Positions 1-10,426 of a stretch of DNA of 39,143 bases are shown here, in pieces; position 1 is the stretch's first letter, and every line of letters begins with the position of its first letter. The position numbers and the translations under genes were made by a program. Where the stretch lies: the IMG/VR virus record IMGVR_UViG_3300031240_000020, positions 1 through 39,143 of that record; one strand, given 5' to 3'. Source of the DNA: a virus. A model generated the notes under the pieces. It saw only the letters and a program-made list of their open reading frames with translations, had not been told where the DNA came from and made no database searches.

Positions 1-10
1 GGACGGTCAA

Positions 11-136
11 ATGATTACACGAAAAGGAAATACCAAGCAATTCGCATTGAATATAGTTGGTTCCAGCGTTTTTGGACGATACGCCAAAATCAATAGTGAA
101 TTTACTTATAATATGTTTGCATCTGATAACTTCATG
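11..136. repeat. Terminal direct repeat, left copy (circular closure)
   Basis: These 126 bases are identical to 39018-39143. Both copies start exactly at the ATG of the gp10-like gene. This is the pattern of a circular or circularly permuted genome assembled as a linear contig. Bases 1-10 do not match the bases that precede the right copy, so they are probably an assembly or read-end artefact; the right copy carries the natural ribosome binding site. Confidence 0.93.
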
Positions 137-1756
137 GTTCCTTATGCAGGTTATGAAATTGCAATATCAGCTGCTAATTTTGGAAATGGAAAAATAGGTA
201 GAGGATGCTTCACTAGCACTAAATTCAATAGAATAGTAACAGTTATTGATGACAGAGTTTATCTTACTACTATTACTTATAATCAAACTCATTCTCAAGT
301 ACAGAATTTCCAAGTATCACAAATTGGAACTTTGCAAACTTCAAGTGGTGTTGTTTACATAACAGAAAATAATAAGCCACAGATTGCAATTTCTGATGGT
401 ACTAAGATTTATATTTATGATCCTGCAAATAGTCCTACATTAACAATACCAACAATTCATTTTGTACCTGGTTATATTACTTATCATGATTCTCGTTTTT
501 TATGTGCTGCGTCTCAAGATACAGCAGCAGCTGCAACCGTTAGAAATAATACTTGGAGATTATCAGAATTAGATTCTGTATCCACTGGAATGAATCCAAT
601 ACAAGGTGGTCTTAGTTGGCCAGATAGTGCTGCATTTATAGGACAAATATCAACAAAACCAGATAATACCCAAGCAGTGGTTCGTTTCCCTTCTAAGGGA
701 AATATGATTATGGTTATGGGAAGTATTGTTTCCGAGGCTTGGTTTGATGTGGGCGCAAAATTATTTCCTTATCAAAGAACAACACAGTTCAATATAGATT
801 ATGGTTGTTTAAGTCCTGCAACTGTTGCTTACATGGATGAATTAGTAGTATGGCTTGCTGCTAATGAGAAAAGCGGCCCTATTATTATGTATTCAAATGG
901 TGGAATGCCTGATAAGGTAACAGATGATGGAATTGACTACCTATTTTCTCAATTGAATGCACCACAAGATTCACAAGCATTTTTATATAGGCAAGATGGA
1001 CATTTATTTTATCACATTAATTTCTATACTGATAACTTGTCGTTATTTGTTGACTTTTTGCCTGATGGATCTCGTAAAATATATCATGCATCAGATCAAG
1101 ATCTTAATTACTTTATTGCGTCTCAAGTAGCTTTCTTTAATAATCAATATTATTTTGTTACTCGTAATAATGGTAATCTATTTGCGTTTGATACAATATT
1201 CACTACATATGAAGATGTAGATGCTAAAAATAATGTTATTACTCATGAGATACCACGTATAAGAACTTGTAAAAATATACGTCTTCCATCTCAAGAATAT
1301 TTCATAGCAAATGATATTGGATTCACTATAGAAACTGGTGAGACAAATTACCAACAACAATCAGCCTGGCCTATTAACCTAATAACGGAAGATGGAAAGT
1401 TACTTATAACAGAAGGAAATGCTATTTTTCTTGAAACACAAGATGGAAATCTTTTATATACTGAAGATGGTAATTCTTTAGTAGCTCAAGGAACAGATAG
1501 TACTGATTTTTCTTTTTTAATATCTGAACAAGAAAATATAATTTACACAACTCCTAGAGTTGATATGTCTATATCAAGAGATGGCGGCGCAACCTTTGGT
1601 AGTGATTATGGGTATACGCTTAATCCTATTGGTCAACGTAAGAATCGCCTTATGTGGTGGCAAGTAGGTATTGCAAATGACATGGTATGTCAATTCAAAT
1701 TCTGGGGGCTTGGAAGATTTGTGGTAACTGATGGGATTTTGAACATAAGACAATGA
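11..1756 (+). CDS. P22 gp10-like tail protein (packaged DNA stabilization)
   Basis: 581 aa. In P22, gp10 joins the head-tail adaptor gp4 to the rest of the tail and keeps packaged DNA inside. The assignment rests on position directly after a gp4-like gene and on the C-terminal pattern: residues about 525-581 have a beta-rich SISRDGG...R..LMWWQVG...F.F.G...V..G..I layout like the gp10 end. Length is above P22 gp10 (about 470 aa); the extra part includes a short internal repeat at about 455-495 (LITEDGKLLITEG, LETQDGNLLYTEDGN). The real ribosome binding site, AAGG 12 nt before the ATG, is seen only in the copy at 39006-39018. Its stop overlaps the next start (ATGA). Confidence 0.75.
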   Translation: MITRKGNTKQFALNIVGSSVFGRYAKINSEFTYNMFASDNFMVPYAGYEIAISAANFGNGKIGRGCFTSTKFNRIVTVIDDRVYLTTITYNQTHSQVQNFQVSQIGTLQTSSGVVYITENNKPQIAISDGTKIYIYDPANSPTLTIPTIHFVPGYITYHDSRFLCAASQDTAAAATVRNNTWRLSELDSVSTGMNPIQGGLSWPDSAAFIGQISTKPDNTQAVVRFPSKGNMIMVMGSIVSEAWFDVGAKLFPYQRTTQFNIDYGCLSPATVAYMDELVVWLAANEKSGPIIMYSNGGMPDKVTDDGIDYLFSQLNAPQDSQAFLYRQDGHLFYHINFYTDNLSLFVDFLPDGSRKIYHASDQDLNYFIASQVAFFNNQYYFVTRNNGNLFAFDTIFTTYEDVDAKNNVITHEIPRIRTCKNIRLPSQEYFIANDIGFTIETGETNYQQQSAWPINLITEDGKLLITEGNAIFLETQDGNLLYTEDGNSLVAQGTDSTDFSFLISEQENIIYTTPRVDMSISRDGGATFGSDYGYTLNPIGQRKNRLMWWQVGIANDMVCQFKFWGLGRFVVTDGILNIRQ

Positions 1757-2262
1757 GCAATAGCAGAACTATACAAGGTATATTTCCCGATTATCCACGA
1801 GAAAGTCCAATGGTGGATAAACAAGGTAATATTATGCCTATTTGGGATTTAGGTCTAGGATCATTATTCCAGGCTTTACAGGCTAATTTCAGTAATGAAG
1901 GTATAAGTGTACCAAATCTAAGTAATGATGATATGAGCACTATACAGGCGTTCTATACGCCTTTTATAGGACAGACTTATGATACTTTAACAAAGAATTT
2001 GAATGATATTAGTGGACAGACTATTTTTGATAATACTAATAAGGTTTGTAATCAATTTGTCATAGCTGTAAATGCTGCTGATCCACCATTAGTGACATTA
2101 GCGCAATGGGTGCCATTTGCGATGATGCTGATGTATGCTGGAAATCCTAATACTCACGTAGCTGGCGTGTTAAATTGGTTCTGCTATGATGTAACAAATA
2201 AAGTACTATATGTATGTACAACAGCTGGCGCCATAGCTGATGCTATTTGGACAGCTGTTTAA
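1753..2262 (+). CDS. Virion-associated protein with AGNPN/CTTAG module
   Basis: 169 aa, start overlapping the gp10-like stop by 4 nt, so translation is probably coupled. No enzyme motif. Residues about 125-169 form a module, AGNPNTHVAG...YDVTNKVLYVCTTAG...IW, that recurs in the fibre gene at 10427 (AGNPNGAIAG...WDTTNSILYTCTSSG...VW). It occupies the place of P22 gp26/gp14 in tail gene order, but I see no long needle-type coiled coil. Probably a tail or fibre-attachment component; function inferred from position only. Confidence 0.6.
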   Translation: MSNSRTIQGIFPDYPRESPMVDKQGNIMPIWDLGLGSLFQALQANFSNEGISVPNLSNDDMSTIQAFYTPFIGQTYDTLTKNLNDISGQTIFDNTNKVCNQFVIAVNAADPPLVTLAQWVPFAMMLMYAGNPNTHVAGVLNWFCYDVTNKVLYVCTTAGAIADAIWTAV

Positions 2263-2302
2263 AATACCGTATAATGATTAAAATCGTAAAAGGAATTGCG
2301 AT

Positions 2303-2989
2303 ATGTCTAGTCCAAGATATATGAATAATAATGGAACTAATCCAGTTGATATGAATGATCCTAACTATGGTAAATGGTTTGGAAGAGGTGCAGGTGCTGC
2401 TTCTATTGGAGCAGGCATGTATAACCTTATACATCCTGGAAAAGATATTTCTCAAGATTCAATGCACACCTTAGACCAAATTCCAGAACAAACAGCACAA
2501 TATTATATGCCTTATTTTAATGCAGGTACGGACGCATTAAATAAATCAAAATCTCAATATGATATGCTCAGTCAAGATCCTGGAAAAAGACTTAATCAGA
2601 TAGGAGAAGATTTTCATGAATCTCCTGGTTTTAAATTTGCATTACAACAAGCTTTGCAAGCCACTGGTAATTCCTCAGCGGCAGGGGGTATGGCTGGCAG
2701 TCCTGAATATCAACAAAATGCTATGAACACAGCACAAGGATTAGCTAATCAAGATTATTATAATTGGATGGGACATGCCACAGATCTTTATAAAACAGGT
2801 GTTAATGGTGAGAATGATATTGCTCACATGGGTCAAAATGCTGGATCTAGTATGGCTGATCAAATAGCGCAAGTATTATCAGATAAATCTCAATTACAAT
2901 ATGAAAATAATGTTAATAAAAATAAAAATAGGCAATCATCTTGGGGAAATATTATAGGTGGCGCAGCACATCTTGCGGCATTTTTATAA
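2303..2989 (+). CDS. Ejection protein-like (P22 gp7 position)
   Basis: 228 aa, nearly the length of P22 gp7 (229 aa), and first of three genes in the place of P22 7-20-16, whose products leave the virion with the DNA. The pattern YYMPYFNAG (about residues 68-76), an SPGFKFALQQALQA stretch (about 107-120), a small-residue AAGG segment and a conserved QGLANQDYYNW are typical of phage DNA-transfer proteins. SD AAAAGGAA precedes the ATG. The C-terminus is hydrophobic (GGAAHLAAFL). Confidence 0.6.
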   Translation: MSSPRYMNNNGTNPVDMNDPNYGKWFGRGAGAASIGAGMYNLIHPGKDISQDSMHTLDQIPEQTAQYYMPYFNAGTDALNKSKSQYDMLSQDPGKRLNQIGEDFHESPGFKFALQQALQATGNSSAAGGMAGSPEYQQNAMNTAQGLANQDYYNWMGHATDLYKTGVNGENDIAHMGQNAGSSMADQIAQVLSDKSQLQYENNVNKNKNRQSSWGNIIGGAAHLAAFL

Positions 2990-2998
2990 GGAGTATTT

Positions 2999-4018
2999 AT
3001 GACTTATACTATGAATCAATTTGCACAGCCTAGAGAAGAATATCGTGATCCATTTGCTAATTTAGTTAAGAATGCTATGGCTGCATATCAAGGTGGAGTA
3101 CAGACAAGATATGCTGCCCCTACTGCACAACAAGATTTATTAGCTAAAATGTTAGCTACTCAAAAATCTCAAGCTGAATTGCCATATGCAGGAGAAATGG
3201 CTAAAGCAACTACTGCTTATAAAATAGCAATGGCTAAATATTTATCTAGTCCTAATCAAGCATTAAAATACATGTCAAATCTTGGAAAAAGTTATGTTGA
3301 ACCAGGTATTGTTGATGCGATACTTCAAAGTAGAGGAATAAAAAATACTCAACCTGGACAAGGATTTGAATACAATCCTCCAGAAATGAATCAGGGACAA
3401 CAAGGACAACAAGAGCAACCACAACAACAAGGTGATCAACCTGGTAGCATAAATGATGTCTATTCATTAGAAAGACAAAAAATGACATCCGATGCCCAAG
3501 CAAGAAATAGAAATCTTTTTGCTACTAATATTGAAAAAACTTTATCTTATATTGATCCAAAAGCATTAACTCAATATGGTGGAGGTTTAGGATCCGTTGA
3601 AAAATGGGGACAAAAAGGTCTTTCATCTATTGGTAAAGAATCTAAAAACTACGACAACTATAGAGCATCATTAGATGCTGTAAAATTATTAACAAAACAA
3701 ATACGTCAATTTTATGGCGATTCAATACAACCAACTGTACAAGAAAATTTAGAAGCTTTAAATAATCCAGCTACATGGTCAGTTAATCCAAAGCTAGCAG
3801 AAAGATTATTTCATCAAACAACAGACATACTTAAAAATGAATTAGGAACTTATCGTTCTGCATTAAGAACACCTAAAGCATACGAAGAAACACAGATGCC
3901 TAGCAATGTTAACAATTCACAGAATATGGAACCACCTTCTAATGAAGATATAGAATTTACTGCTAAAAAATATAATATGCCAGTTTCTCAAGTTAAATCT
4001 ATGATGGGGATTAAATAA
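2999..4018 (+). CDS. Putative ejection protein (P22 gp20 position)
   Basis: 339 aa, SD AAGGAG 5 nt before ATG. Mostly helical and polar with no enzyme motif; residues about 130-150 are a Gln/Gly-rich linker (QGQQGQQEQPQQQGDQPG). The Q-rich, Ala-rich N-terminal half and the position between two other ejection-type genes suggest an internal virion protein. Stop and next start overlap (TAATG). It is not recognisable by a specific family motif, so this is inference from gene order. Confidence 0.5.
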   Translation: MTYTMNQFAQPREEYRDPFANLVKNAMAAYQGGVQTRYAAPTAQQDLLAKMLATQKSQAELPYAGEMAKATTAYKIAMAKYLSSPNQALKYMSNLGKSYVEPGIVDAILQSRGIKNTQPGQGFEYNPPEMNQGQQGQQEQPQQQGDQPGSINDVYSLERQKMTSDAQARNRNLFATNIEKTLSYIDPKALTQYGGGLGSVEKWGQKGLSSIGKESKNYDNYRASLDAVKLLTKQIRQFYGDSIQPTVQENLEALNNPATWSVNPKLAERLFHQTTDILKNELGTYRSALRTPKAYEETQMPSNVNNSQNMEPPSNEDIEFTAKKYNMPVSQVKSMMGIK

Positions 4019-5619
4019 TGCCTAGGGATTTATTTGAAGAGAGAGGAATTAAAATAGATCAGCCTCGTGATTTATTTCAAGAACGAGGAATAGAAACTCC
4101 ATCTATGAAAAAAAACAAATTAAAAGAATTATTAGGTGCAAATAGATCACCATTAGATACTGTTCGTGATTTAGGTCAGGGTGCATTAACAGGTCTTGGA
4201 GAAGGTGGACAATTAATTGCTAGAGCATTAACAGGTGGTTATGCTCCAAAAGTAGATTTTGATAAAGCATTAGGATTTGTTGGTTCTCCTAATAAGTCTA
4301 CCTCTGGAGAAGCTGAGAAAATGATAGGTTCATTTTTACCTTACATGGAATTTGGTGGTGGAGCGACTTTAAAAGGAATAGATGCAACAAAAGGTGCTGT
4401 TTCAAAAGGTATAGATTATTTGCAACCAGGAAAACAAGCAGAACAATTTAGATCAACTCTTGGATCAGGCACATCGTCTGAAAATATAGAAAATTTAGGT
4501 AAAAGATTGCAATTCGCTAAAAAATCAGCTACTGAAGAATCTTTAATACCAAAAAGAGAATTATATTCTCAAGAAGGTAAATCAAATATTTACAATGTTT
4601 CACAAAATGAATTACCAGAAGGAAACTTAAACAAATTAAGTGAAATAATAAATCCTCAAGAAGAGTTTTCAGTATCACAAAAAGATGCATTATCTAAAGC
4701 ATTAAAAGATTATAGAAAAACTGGAAAAATAGAGTCATTCTTAAATAAGAGTGAGGATATATTCAGTATTCCAGAATTAAAAGAATCTCATGCTGATAAG
4801 ATAGAAGATATTCTTTCTATGCCTACCAAGAGAGATAGTCTCTATTTATCTGACAAAGATGTGAATTCATTTTACGGAAAAAAAGGTAATTTGAAAGAAC
4901 TTCATGATGCATATGTTAAAAAACCTATTTTAAATAATTATGATGCTCTCCAATCTGCATTAAAGAAACAACAGAGAATTTTAGATAAAAGATTAAAATC
5001 AGGAACTATAACAGATTTAGGAGAATCCAAGTTAGATCAACTTAATGAAAATATAAAAAATCTTGATAAAGATAAAGAAAATTTTATGAATACTTTGCCT
5101 CAAGAATTAAAGAATCTTGAGAATGAATTTCGCCAGAAATATGCTTCTGGTGTTGGAAAATATGCAGATGCAGGTGAAGGCGCAAAAAATATTATTCGTA
5201 AATTATATAAAGGTAAATGGCAAGAAGTTACACCTAATCAGATAGGCAGAGTTTTTTCTAGACCTACAACGGAAGTTAAAGAGATTCTTAAAGAAATAGG
5301 CCCATCTGGATCTAAGAATATATTATATAATGCTCTTCAAAAAGTTCCTGTTGGAGATGCCGAAGGATTAGCTAACACTTTACTAGATTTGAAAAGAACA
5401 AAAGGTTATGATCAATTTATAACCAATGATATGGAAGATTGGGCACAGAAAACATTAACTCAAGTTAAACGCTCTAAAATGATTAAGAACGCACTTGGAT
5501 CTTTAGGTGGCGCAGGCGCAGGATATGCTGCTTTTGGACCAGCAGGAGCTGCTATAGGTCTTGGAGCACCATTTGCTAAGCAAGGATTGCAAAAGGTAGG
5601 GCATTATCTGAAAAGATAG
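4018..5619 (+). CDS. Putative ejection protein (P22 gp16 position)
   Basis: 533 aa, translationally coupled to the previous gene. The N-terminus carries a tandem repeat, PRDLFEERGI / PRDLFQERGI (residues 2-11 and 16-25). A Gly-rich amphipathic stretch follows (about 50-70, DLGQGALTGLGEGGQLIARA), then a long Lys/Glu-rich helical region. The C-terminal segment (about 490-525) is a Gly/Ala membrane-active-looking stretch (GGAGAGYAAFGPAGAAIGLG). This architecture fits large podovirus ejection proteins that reach the cell membrane. No lytic transglycosylase motif seen. Confidence 0.55.
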   Translation: MPRDLFEERGIKIDQPRDLFQERGIETPSMKKNKLKELLGANRSPLDTVRDLGQGALTGLGEGGQLIARALTGGYAPKVDFDKALGFVGSPNKSTSGEAEKMIGSFLPYMEFGGGATLKGIDATKGAVSKGIDYLQPGKQAEQFRSTLGSGTSSENIENLGKRLQFAKKSATEESLIPKRELYSQEGKSNIYNVSQNELPEGNLNKLSEIINPQEEFSVSQKDALSKALKDYRKTGKIESFLNKSEDIFSIPELKESHADKIEDILSMPTKRDSLYLSDKDVNSFYGKKGNLKELHDAYVKKPILNNYDALQSALKKQQRILDKRLKSGTITDLGESKLDQLNENIKNLDKDKENFMNTLPQELKNLENEFRQKYASGVGKYADAGEGAKNIIRKLYKGKWQEVTPNQIGRVFSRPTTEVKEILKEIGPSGSKNILYNALQKVPVGDAEGLANTLLDLKRTKGYDQFITNDMEDWAQKTLTQVKRSKMIKNALGSLGGAGAGYAAFGPAGAAIGLGAPFAKQGLQKVGHYLKR

Positions 5620-5657
5620 ACTATAATTTGTAACAATACATGCCAAGGAAGGCGCAA

Positions 5658-7571
5658 ATGAAAGATAATTCATTATTGATAGCTGCACCTATGTTACAGG
5701 ATTATCTTGTCGATAAGACAACAGGTGCTCCATTATCTGCTGGTATTGTTACTTGTTATCGTGATGATAGTAGAACGACATTAAAAAATTGGTATTACCA
5801 ATCTGGAACTCCAGGGCATTATGATTATGTTCCTCTTCCAAATCCTCTTACTCTAAGCGCTGTTGGAACCATTGAAGATGCTAATGGTGTTGATACCATT
5901 CCTTTCTTCTATCCATATAGCGAAGATGATAATCAAACGTTCCAGCCATATTACATCACTGTAGATAATTCAGATTTACAGAGACAATTTACAAGACAGA
6001 ATTTCCCATTTATTGGAAATTCTTCTTCATCCAGTCAATCATCTAATTTACAGAATTATGTTATAAATAATGTATTTTGGAGAAACATAGGCTCATTAAA
6101 TGCTCAGACTTTACCTAATAGCATTTTGATAAATAGTAGTCCTGTTTATTATTATGTTTTAGCTCCAAGTCAGCATGATGGATTTAATATGCCTGACTTT
6201 CAGTATTTAAAAAATGTTAATGGTGCAACTGAAACTATTACATTTACTAAATTTGATTTAGGTGATAATCCATTAAAAAATATTGATGGTACACAAGCAA
6301 TAACTCCTGAGTTTTACATAAATCATCATTGTACTGGTGCTCAACTTGGAGAAACATTAAAAGTATATCAATTCCCAATTTCATTGCATGTAAAAACATT
6401 AGAAACAGTTCCTTTTGTAATATCAATACAGGCTAAAAATGAATCTGGAAATGAAAATGGATTCATTAATATTTATGTATATAAATTTTTAGGAACTGGT
6501 GTTACATCTCCATCTCCAACGCTTCTTAAAACATTAACATTAGGAGATTCATGGCAAGAATATAAAGTAACAGGAAGTTTCCCATCAGCTGATTTAGATA
6601 CACTAGGTAATGGAGGAGATGATGCTTATTATATTCAAATAGGTATGCCAACAGCTGTTACATGCGATATTGATTTCACTTTACCTTCTCTTTATTTGGG
6701 TAATGATGTACCTATTAATAATTTTAGTACTTATGATCAAATTGATGCAATTATCAATAGCCCTAGAACTGGTGATTTCAGAACATCATTAAATTCATTT
6801 CAGCCATACGGATGGGTTACAGCAAATGATGGAAGTATAGGTAATACATCTTCTTCTGCTACAACGAGAGGAGATGTTGATACATGGCAACTTTATAATC
6901 TAATTTATACTACAGTATTGGATCATTGGGCACCTGTATCTGGTGGAAGAACATCTCCTGGTAATACAACAACGGCAGCTTATACGGATTTTAGTGCTAA
7001 CAAGAGATTAACTTTAACTAGAAATTTAGGTCGTGTATTAGCTGGCTTGAATCCAGTATTTTCTGGATTGTCGACATTTATAGTTAACACTGGAACAGAT
7101 GTTTTAACTTTAGCAACGGCTACTTCTAGAACTTTAACAATAGGAACACCAGTACAAGTTTATAATACTGGTGGTGGATTACCTGCGCCTTTAGCAGCAA
7201 ATACAGTTTATTTTGTAACTGGAAATCCATCTACAACTTCTTTTCAATTAGCTGCAACATTAGAAGATGCTTATGCAGTAACTGCTATTGATATAACAAC
7301 AGCAGGAACTGGAACACAAACTATTATTAGCGCAATTGGATCTTATGTTGGAGAAAGTAATCATCAATTAACAGTACCTGAACTTGCAGCACATCATCAT
7401 GCTCCTTTAGATGGTGGATCATTTGTAACAGATCAAAGTGGTTCACCAAATGTTCCAGCCGGAACAACTGGAGTTGCTCAAGTTTCTTCTATTACAACAG
7501 ATACAGGAAATGGAATTCCACACAATACAATTCAACCAACTACTTATATGAACGTATTTATAAAGTTATAA
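5658..7571 (+). CDS. Tail fibre/collar-type adhesin
   Basis: 637 aa from ATG 5658, chosen because AAGGAAGG lies just upstream; an in-frame ATG at 5640 has no ribosome binding site. The N-terminal ~100 residues (IAAPMLQDYLVDKTTGAPLS, then FQPYYITVDNSD) look like a virion-anchoring domain. A Ser-rich linker follows, then a beta-rich body with a segment LPAPLAANTVYFVT...FQLAAT seen in many tail proteins. The C-terminus (LAAHHHAP ... IPHNTIQPTTYMNVFIKL) has the His-rich turn and HN..QP....N..I.L ending of phage collar-domain fibres. Likely receptor-facing or adaptor fibre. Confidence 0.7.
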   Translation: MKDNSLLIAAPMLQDYLVDKTTGAPLSAGIVTCYRDDSRTTLKNWYYQSGTPGHYDYVPLPNPLTLSAVGTIEDANGVDTIPFFYPYSEDDNQTFQPYYITVDNSDLQRQFTRQNFPFIGNSSSSSQSSNLQNYVINNVFWRNIGSLNAQTLPNSILINSSPVYYYVLAPSQHDGFNMPDFQYLKNVNGATETITFTKFDLGDNPLKNIDGTQAITPEFYINHHCTGAQLGETLKVYQFPISLHVKTLETVPFVISIQAKNESGNENGFINIYVYKFLGTGVTSPSPTLLKTLTLGDSWQEYKVTGSFPSADLDTLGNGGDDAYYIQIGMPTAVTCDIDFTLPSLYLGNDVPINNFSTYDQIDAIINSPRTGDFRTSLNSFQPYGWVTANDGSIGNTSSSATTRGDVDTWQLYNLIYTTVLDHWAPVSGGRTSPGNTTTAAYTDFSANKRLTLTRNLGRVLAGLNPVFSGLSTFIVNTGTDVLTLATATSRTLTIGTPVQVYNTGGGLPAPLAANTVYFVTGNPSTTSFQLAATLEDAYAVTAIDITTAGTGTQTIISAIGSYVGESNHQLTVPELAAHHHAPLDGGSFVTDQSGSPNVPAGTTGVAQVSSITTDTGNGIPHNTIQPTTYMNVFIKL

Positions 7572-7580
7572 GGATATAAC

Positions 7581-7934
7581 ATGTCAACAAAATTGAACTT
7601 TGGTAGAGATGCTCAAGGTTATAATGCTTATGCACCAGCTCCTTCAACTGATAATTATAGCGCAACTTTGACAAATGGTTCTGCAACTAGCATTACTGTA
7701 CCTTCAAATTTTCAACAATGGGTTGCAGTATTTTCTATCGGTTCTGGTTCAAATGTTTGGGTTGATTTTACAGGAGCCACCGCGGCTGTTCCAGCAGGAG
7801 CAACATTAGCTGCAACTACTTCTATTTTAAATCCTGCTACTAGAACCGTTCTTGCGGGCTCTAAAATAAGTGTTATTACAGATAATATGACGGCAGATTT
7901 AGGGATATCATTATATGCAATCTCACCTATCTAG
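7581..7934 (+). CDS. Small beta-rich virion protein
   Basis: 117 aa, SD AAGGAT upstream, 9 nt after the fibre stop. Composition is Thr/Ser/Ala-rich with alternating hydrophobics ([15 protein letters not shown], then WVAVFSIG). This is typical of small fibre-associated or decoration proteins that trimerise. No enzyme motif. Function unknown; membership of the virion cluster is inferred from position and style. Confidence 0.6.
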   Translation: MSTKLNFGRDAQGYNAYAPAPSTDNYSATLTNGSATSITVPSNFQQWVAVFSIGSGSNVWVDFTGATAAVPAGATLAATTSILNPATRTVLAGSKISVITDNMTADLGISLYAISPI

Positions 7935-8094
7935 TTTTACATTTTCACCAAATTTCAATTTTGGTAATCAAAATTTATTTATACAACAATTTGATTTTGG
8001 TGAAGGAATGTTTCCACCAACTCCAGGAGATTTTAGATTATTAAATGGAACTGATTTTTTATTACTTACAGGTGGTAATTTCTTATTACTATAA
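7915..8094 (+). CDS. Small fibre-cluster protein, [10 protein letters not shown] motif
   Basis: 59 aa, overlapping the previous gene by 20 nt in another frame and ending 9 nt before the next start, so it exactly fills the gap. The C-terminus, [19 protein letters not shown], is a short beta repeat similar to the LITEDGKLLITEG repeat in the gp10-like protein. A weak AGGGAT lies 12 nt before the ATG. A real gene is likely from the fit and the repeat; function unknown. Confidence 0.55.
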   Translation: MQSHLSSFTFSPNFNFGNQNLFIQQFDFGEGMFPPTPGDFRLLNGTDFLLLTGGNFLLL

Positions 8095-8103
8095 TGGAAT
8101 TGT

Positions 8104-10155
8104 ATGTCATCAAATATTTTTCAAATATATACTGCAAATCCTACTACGACTTTTCAGTCTACAGATTTGCTTTATCTTGGAAGATCTCCTTATAATGCAC
8201 TTGATGACTTTGGATTTACTTATTCATCTTTAGCATCTCAATTTTCATCTTCAACTTTAACATCTGGTAATATTTTTGTAGGAAATTCATTAAATGTTGC
8301 GACAAGCGTCACTATGTCAGGCGATGCTACATTATCAAATACAGGTGCATTGACTTTAGCTAATAGTGGAGTTTCTGCTAATACTTATACTGTAAATGGA
8401 TCAAATTTATTTACTGTTGACGTAAAGGGTCGTTTGACTAGCGCATCAAGTATTACCGTTTCTTCTGCTCCTAGTGGCACAGCAGGAGGTGATTTGTCTG
8501 GAACTTATCCAAATCCTACAGTTTCTAAAATAAATGGTGTAACACTTGGTACAACGACCGCTACTAGCGGAAATATCCTAATTGGATCAGGTACAGCATG
8601 GGTAACAAATGCAATTAGTGGAGATGGAACTTTATCTAATGTAGGCGTTATCATTATAACAAAAACAAATGGTGTTCCATTTGCTCCATCAGCAACTACT
8701 GACACTACTAATGCATCTAATATTTCTAGTGGTACTTTACCTTCAGGAAGGTTAACCGGTTCTTACACTGGAATAACAGGAGTTGGAACATTAACAGCAG
8801 GAACTTGGCAAGCAACTGTTATTGGAAGTACATATGGTGGAACTGGTGTAAATAACGGATCTAATACAATTACTATTGAAGGAAATATAAATACTGCAAA
8901 TTCTTTTACTACTTCTGGTAATTTTGCAGTAACTCAAACATATACTGGTATTACTAATGTTACTTTTCCAACGAGTGGAACATTAGCAACTACCGCTGGA
9001 ACAGTTTCATCTATAACCGGAACAGCAAATCAAATTATAGCATCTGCATCTACTGGTGCGATTACATTGTCTACTCCACAAGATATAAATACAACTAGTA
9101 GCCCTACTTTTTTTGGTTTAACTATTAGTGGAGCTGGAAATAACGGAATGTTATTTTCTGGAATATTAACAACGAATGTTCCTGTATTAAGTTTACAATC
9201 ACAAACTGCTCATACTACTTCTAGTAATACCTACATGAATTTAAGTGGTACTTTAAAAAATACTGCAGCATCTCCTACGGATAGTTCTTATTTAAATTTA
9301 CAACCAACTTTTTCTACTACCAATACCTTAACAGATGCTAGATTCATTTATGTTAACCAGGGGGTTGGAGGAGCAGGATCCATTACCAATGCCTATGGTG
9401 TTTATATTGAAAGTCCATCCATAGGTGCATCAAATAGCTGGTCACTTTGGGCTAAAGGGATATCGGCATTTGGATCAACGAAACAATCATCAATATCAGC
9501 ATCCGGAGTATTAACTTTAGGAACTGCTTTAGGAGTAGGAAGCGGAGGAACTGGAACAGCTACTACATTTACTACTGGATCTGTTATTTTTGCTGGATCG
9601 AGTGGTATTTATTCTCAAGATAATTCTAATTTTTTCTATGATGGAACCAATCACAGAGTTGGCTTAGGCGCTACTTCTCCTTTATTTGAATTAGATGTAA
9701 GAAATACAAGCGCAACTACTCCAAATGTGTCTATTGGGAAATGGACAGGAAGTGGCGGAGCGCCCACAGCATTGGGAACACCATACTTAAAAATAGGTGG
9801 TAATGAATTTGCTACAACAGGATTCTATACTGTTGGATTTGCTTTTCAAACAGCTGCTGCAGATAATCCAGCAGTAGAAATTGGTGCTACAACAGTTACA
9901 CAAGCTGGTGCTAGAGGAATTTTTGATTTTATTATAGCTACAAGTAGTGTTAATTCATTATCTAGTGCTGCTGTGGAAAGATTTAGAGTAACCAATGATG
10001 GTTTCGTTCAATTAGCATCTCCTTCATTTACAGCTAATGGTGCAGTAGTAACTACTTTAACTGGTATAGGTCCAACAGGATCACATACTACTGTCCAAGA
10101 ATGGCTAACAATAAAAAATGCTAGCGGAACTACGAGATATTTACCTTGTTTTTAG
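8104..10155 (+). CDS. Large tail fibre with tail-fibre repeats
   Basis: 683 aa. It contains repeated Gly/Thr/Ser-rich fibre motifs: [19 protein letters not shown] (about 74-92), a [20 protein letters not shown] block (about 129-148), [20 protein letters not shown], and [11 protein letters not shown]. The C-terminal part (about 505-600) has a [21 protein letters not shown] stretch as in trimeric fibre heads that precede knob or chaperone domains. No intramolecular-chaperone signature is clear. Expected at the distal tail for host binding. Confidence 0.75.
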   Translation: MSSNIFQIYTANPTTTFQSTDLLYLGRSPYNALDDFGFTYSSLASQFSSSTLTSGNIFVGNSLNVATSVTMSGDATLSNTGALTLANSGVSANTYTVNGSNLFTVDVKGRLTSASSITVSSAPSGTAGGDLSGTYPNPTVSKINGVTLGTTTATSGNILIGSGTAWVTNAISGDGTLSNVGVIIITKTNGVPFAPSATTDTTNASNISSGTLPSGRLTGSYTGITGVGTLTAGTWQATVIGSTYGGTGVNNGSNTITIEGNINTANSFTTSGNFAVTQTYTGITNVTFPTSGTLATTAGTVSSITGTANQIIASASTGAITLSTPQDINTTSSPTFFGLTISGAGNNGMLFSGILTTNVPVLSLQSQTAHTTSSNTYMNLSGTLKNTAASPTDSSYLNLQPTFSTTNTLTDARFIYVNQGVGGAGSITNAYGVYIESPSIGASNSWSLWAKGISAFGSTKQSSISASGVLTLGTALGVGSGGTGTATTFTTGSVIFAGSSGIYSQDNSNFFYDGTNHRVGLGATSPLFELDVRNTSATTPNVSIGKWTGSGGAPTALGTPYLKIGGNEFATTGFYTVGFAFQTAAADNPAVEIGATTVTQAGARGIFDFIIATSSVNSLSSAAVERFRVTNDGFVQLASPSFTANGAVVTTLTGIGPTGSHTTVQEWLTIKNASGTTRYLPCF

Positions 10156-10163
10156 GAGAAGAT

Positions 10164-10400
10164 ATGTCAATCTCAAGTTTATCTATGTATCAAACATTAG
10201 TAAATGAATGGAATGATATAGTTAATAGTGTTACGCAAATAAACTCTTGGGTAGATATGACATTATTAAAAATATCTGTTCTACAAAATGATCCTAACTA
10301 TTCAGCTAATATTGATACAAATGAAACGAATTATTTGAATAATTTTATAAATGTATTAAACACATTTAAAGCAACTCAACCAATAAATCCAGATCAATAA
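10164..10400 (+). CDS. Small helical protein in fibre cluster
   Basis: 78 aa from ATG 10164, chosen because TAGGAGA sits 7-8 nt upstream; an ATG 18 nt earlier lies inside the end of the fibre gene and has no SD. Helical and Asn-rich (NSVTQINSWVDMTLLKISVL). Located between two fibre genes, so possibly a fibre chaperone or capping protein, but this is position only. Confidence 0.5.
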   Translation: MSISSLSMYQTLVNEWNDIVNSVTQINSWVDMTLLKISVLQNDPNYSANIDTNETNYLNNFINVLNTFKATQPINPDQ

Positions 10401-10426
10401 ATTTTAATTAATCCAAGGATGGATAT

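Noticed and set aside
8045-8233. 62-aa open frame overlapping the large fibre start
   Set aside because: Out of frame with both the 59-aa gene and the fibre, hydrophobic shadow of AT-rich sequence, no SD.
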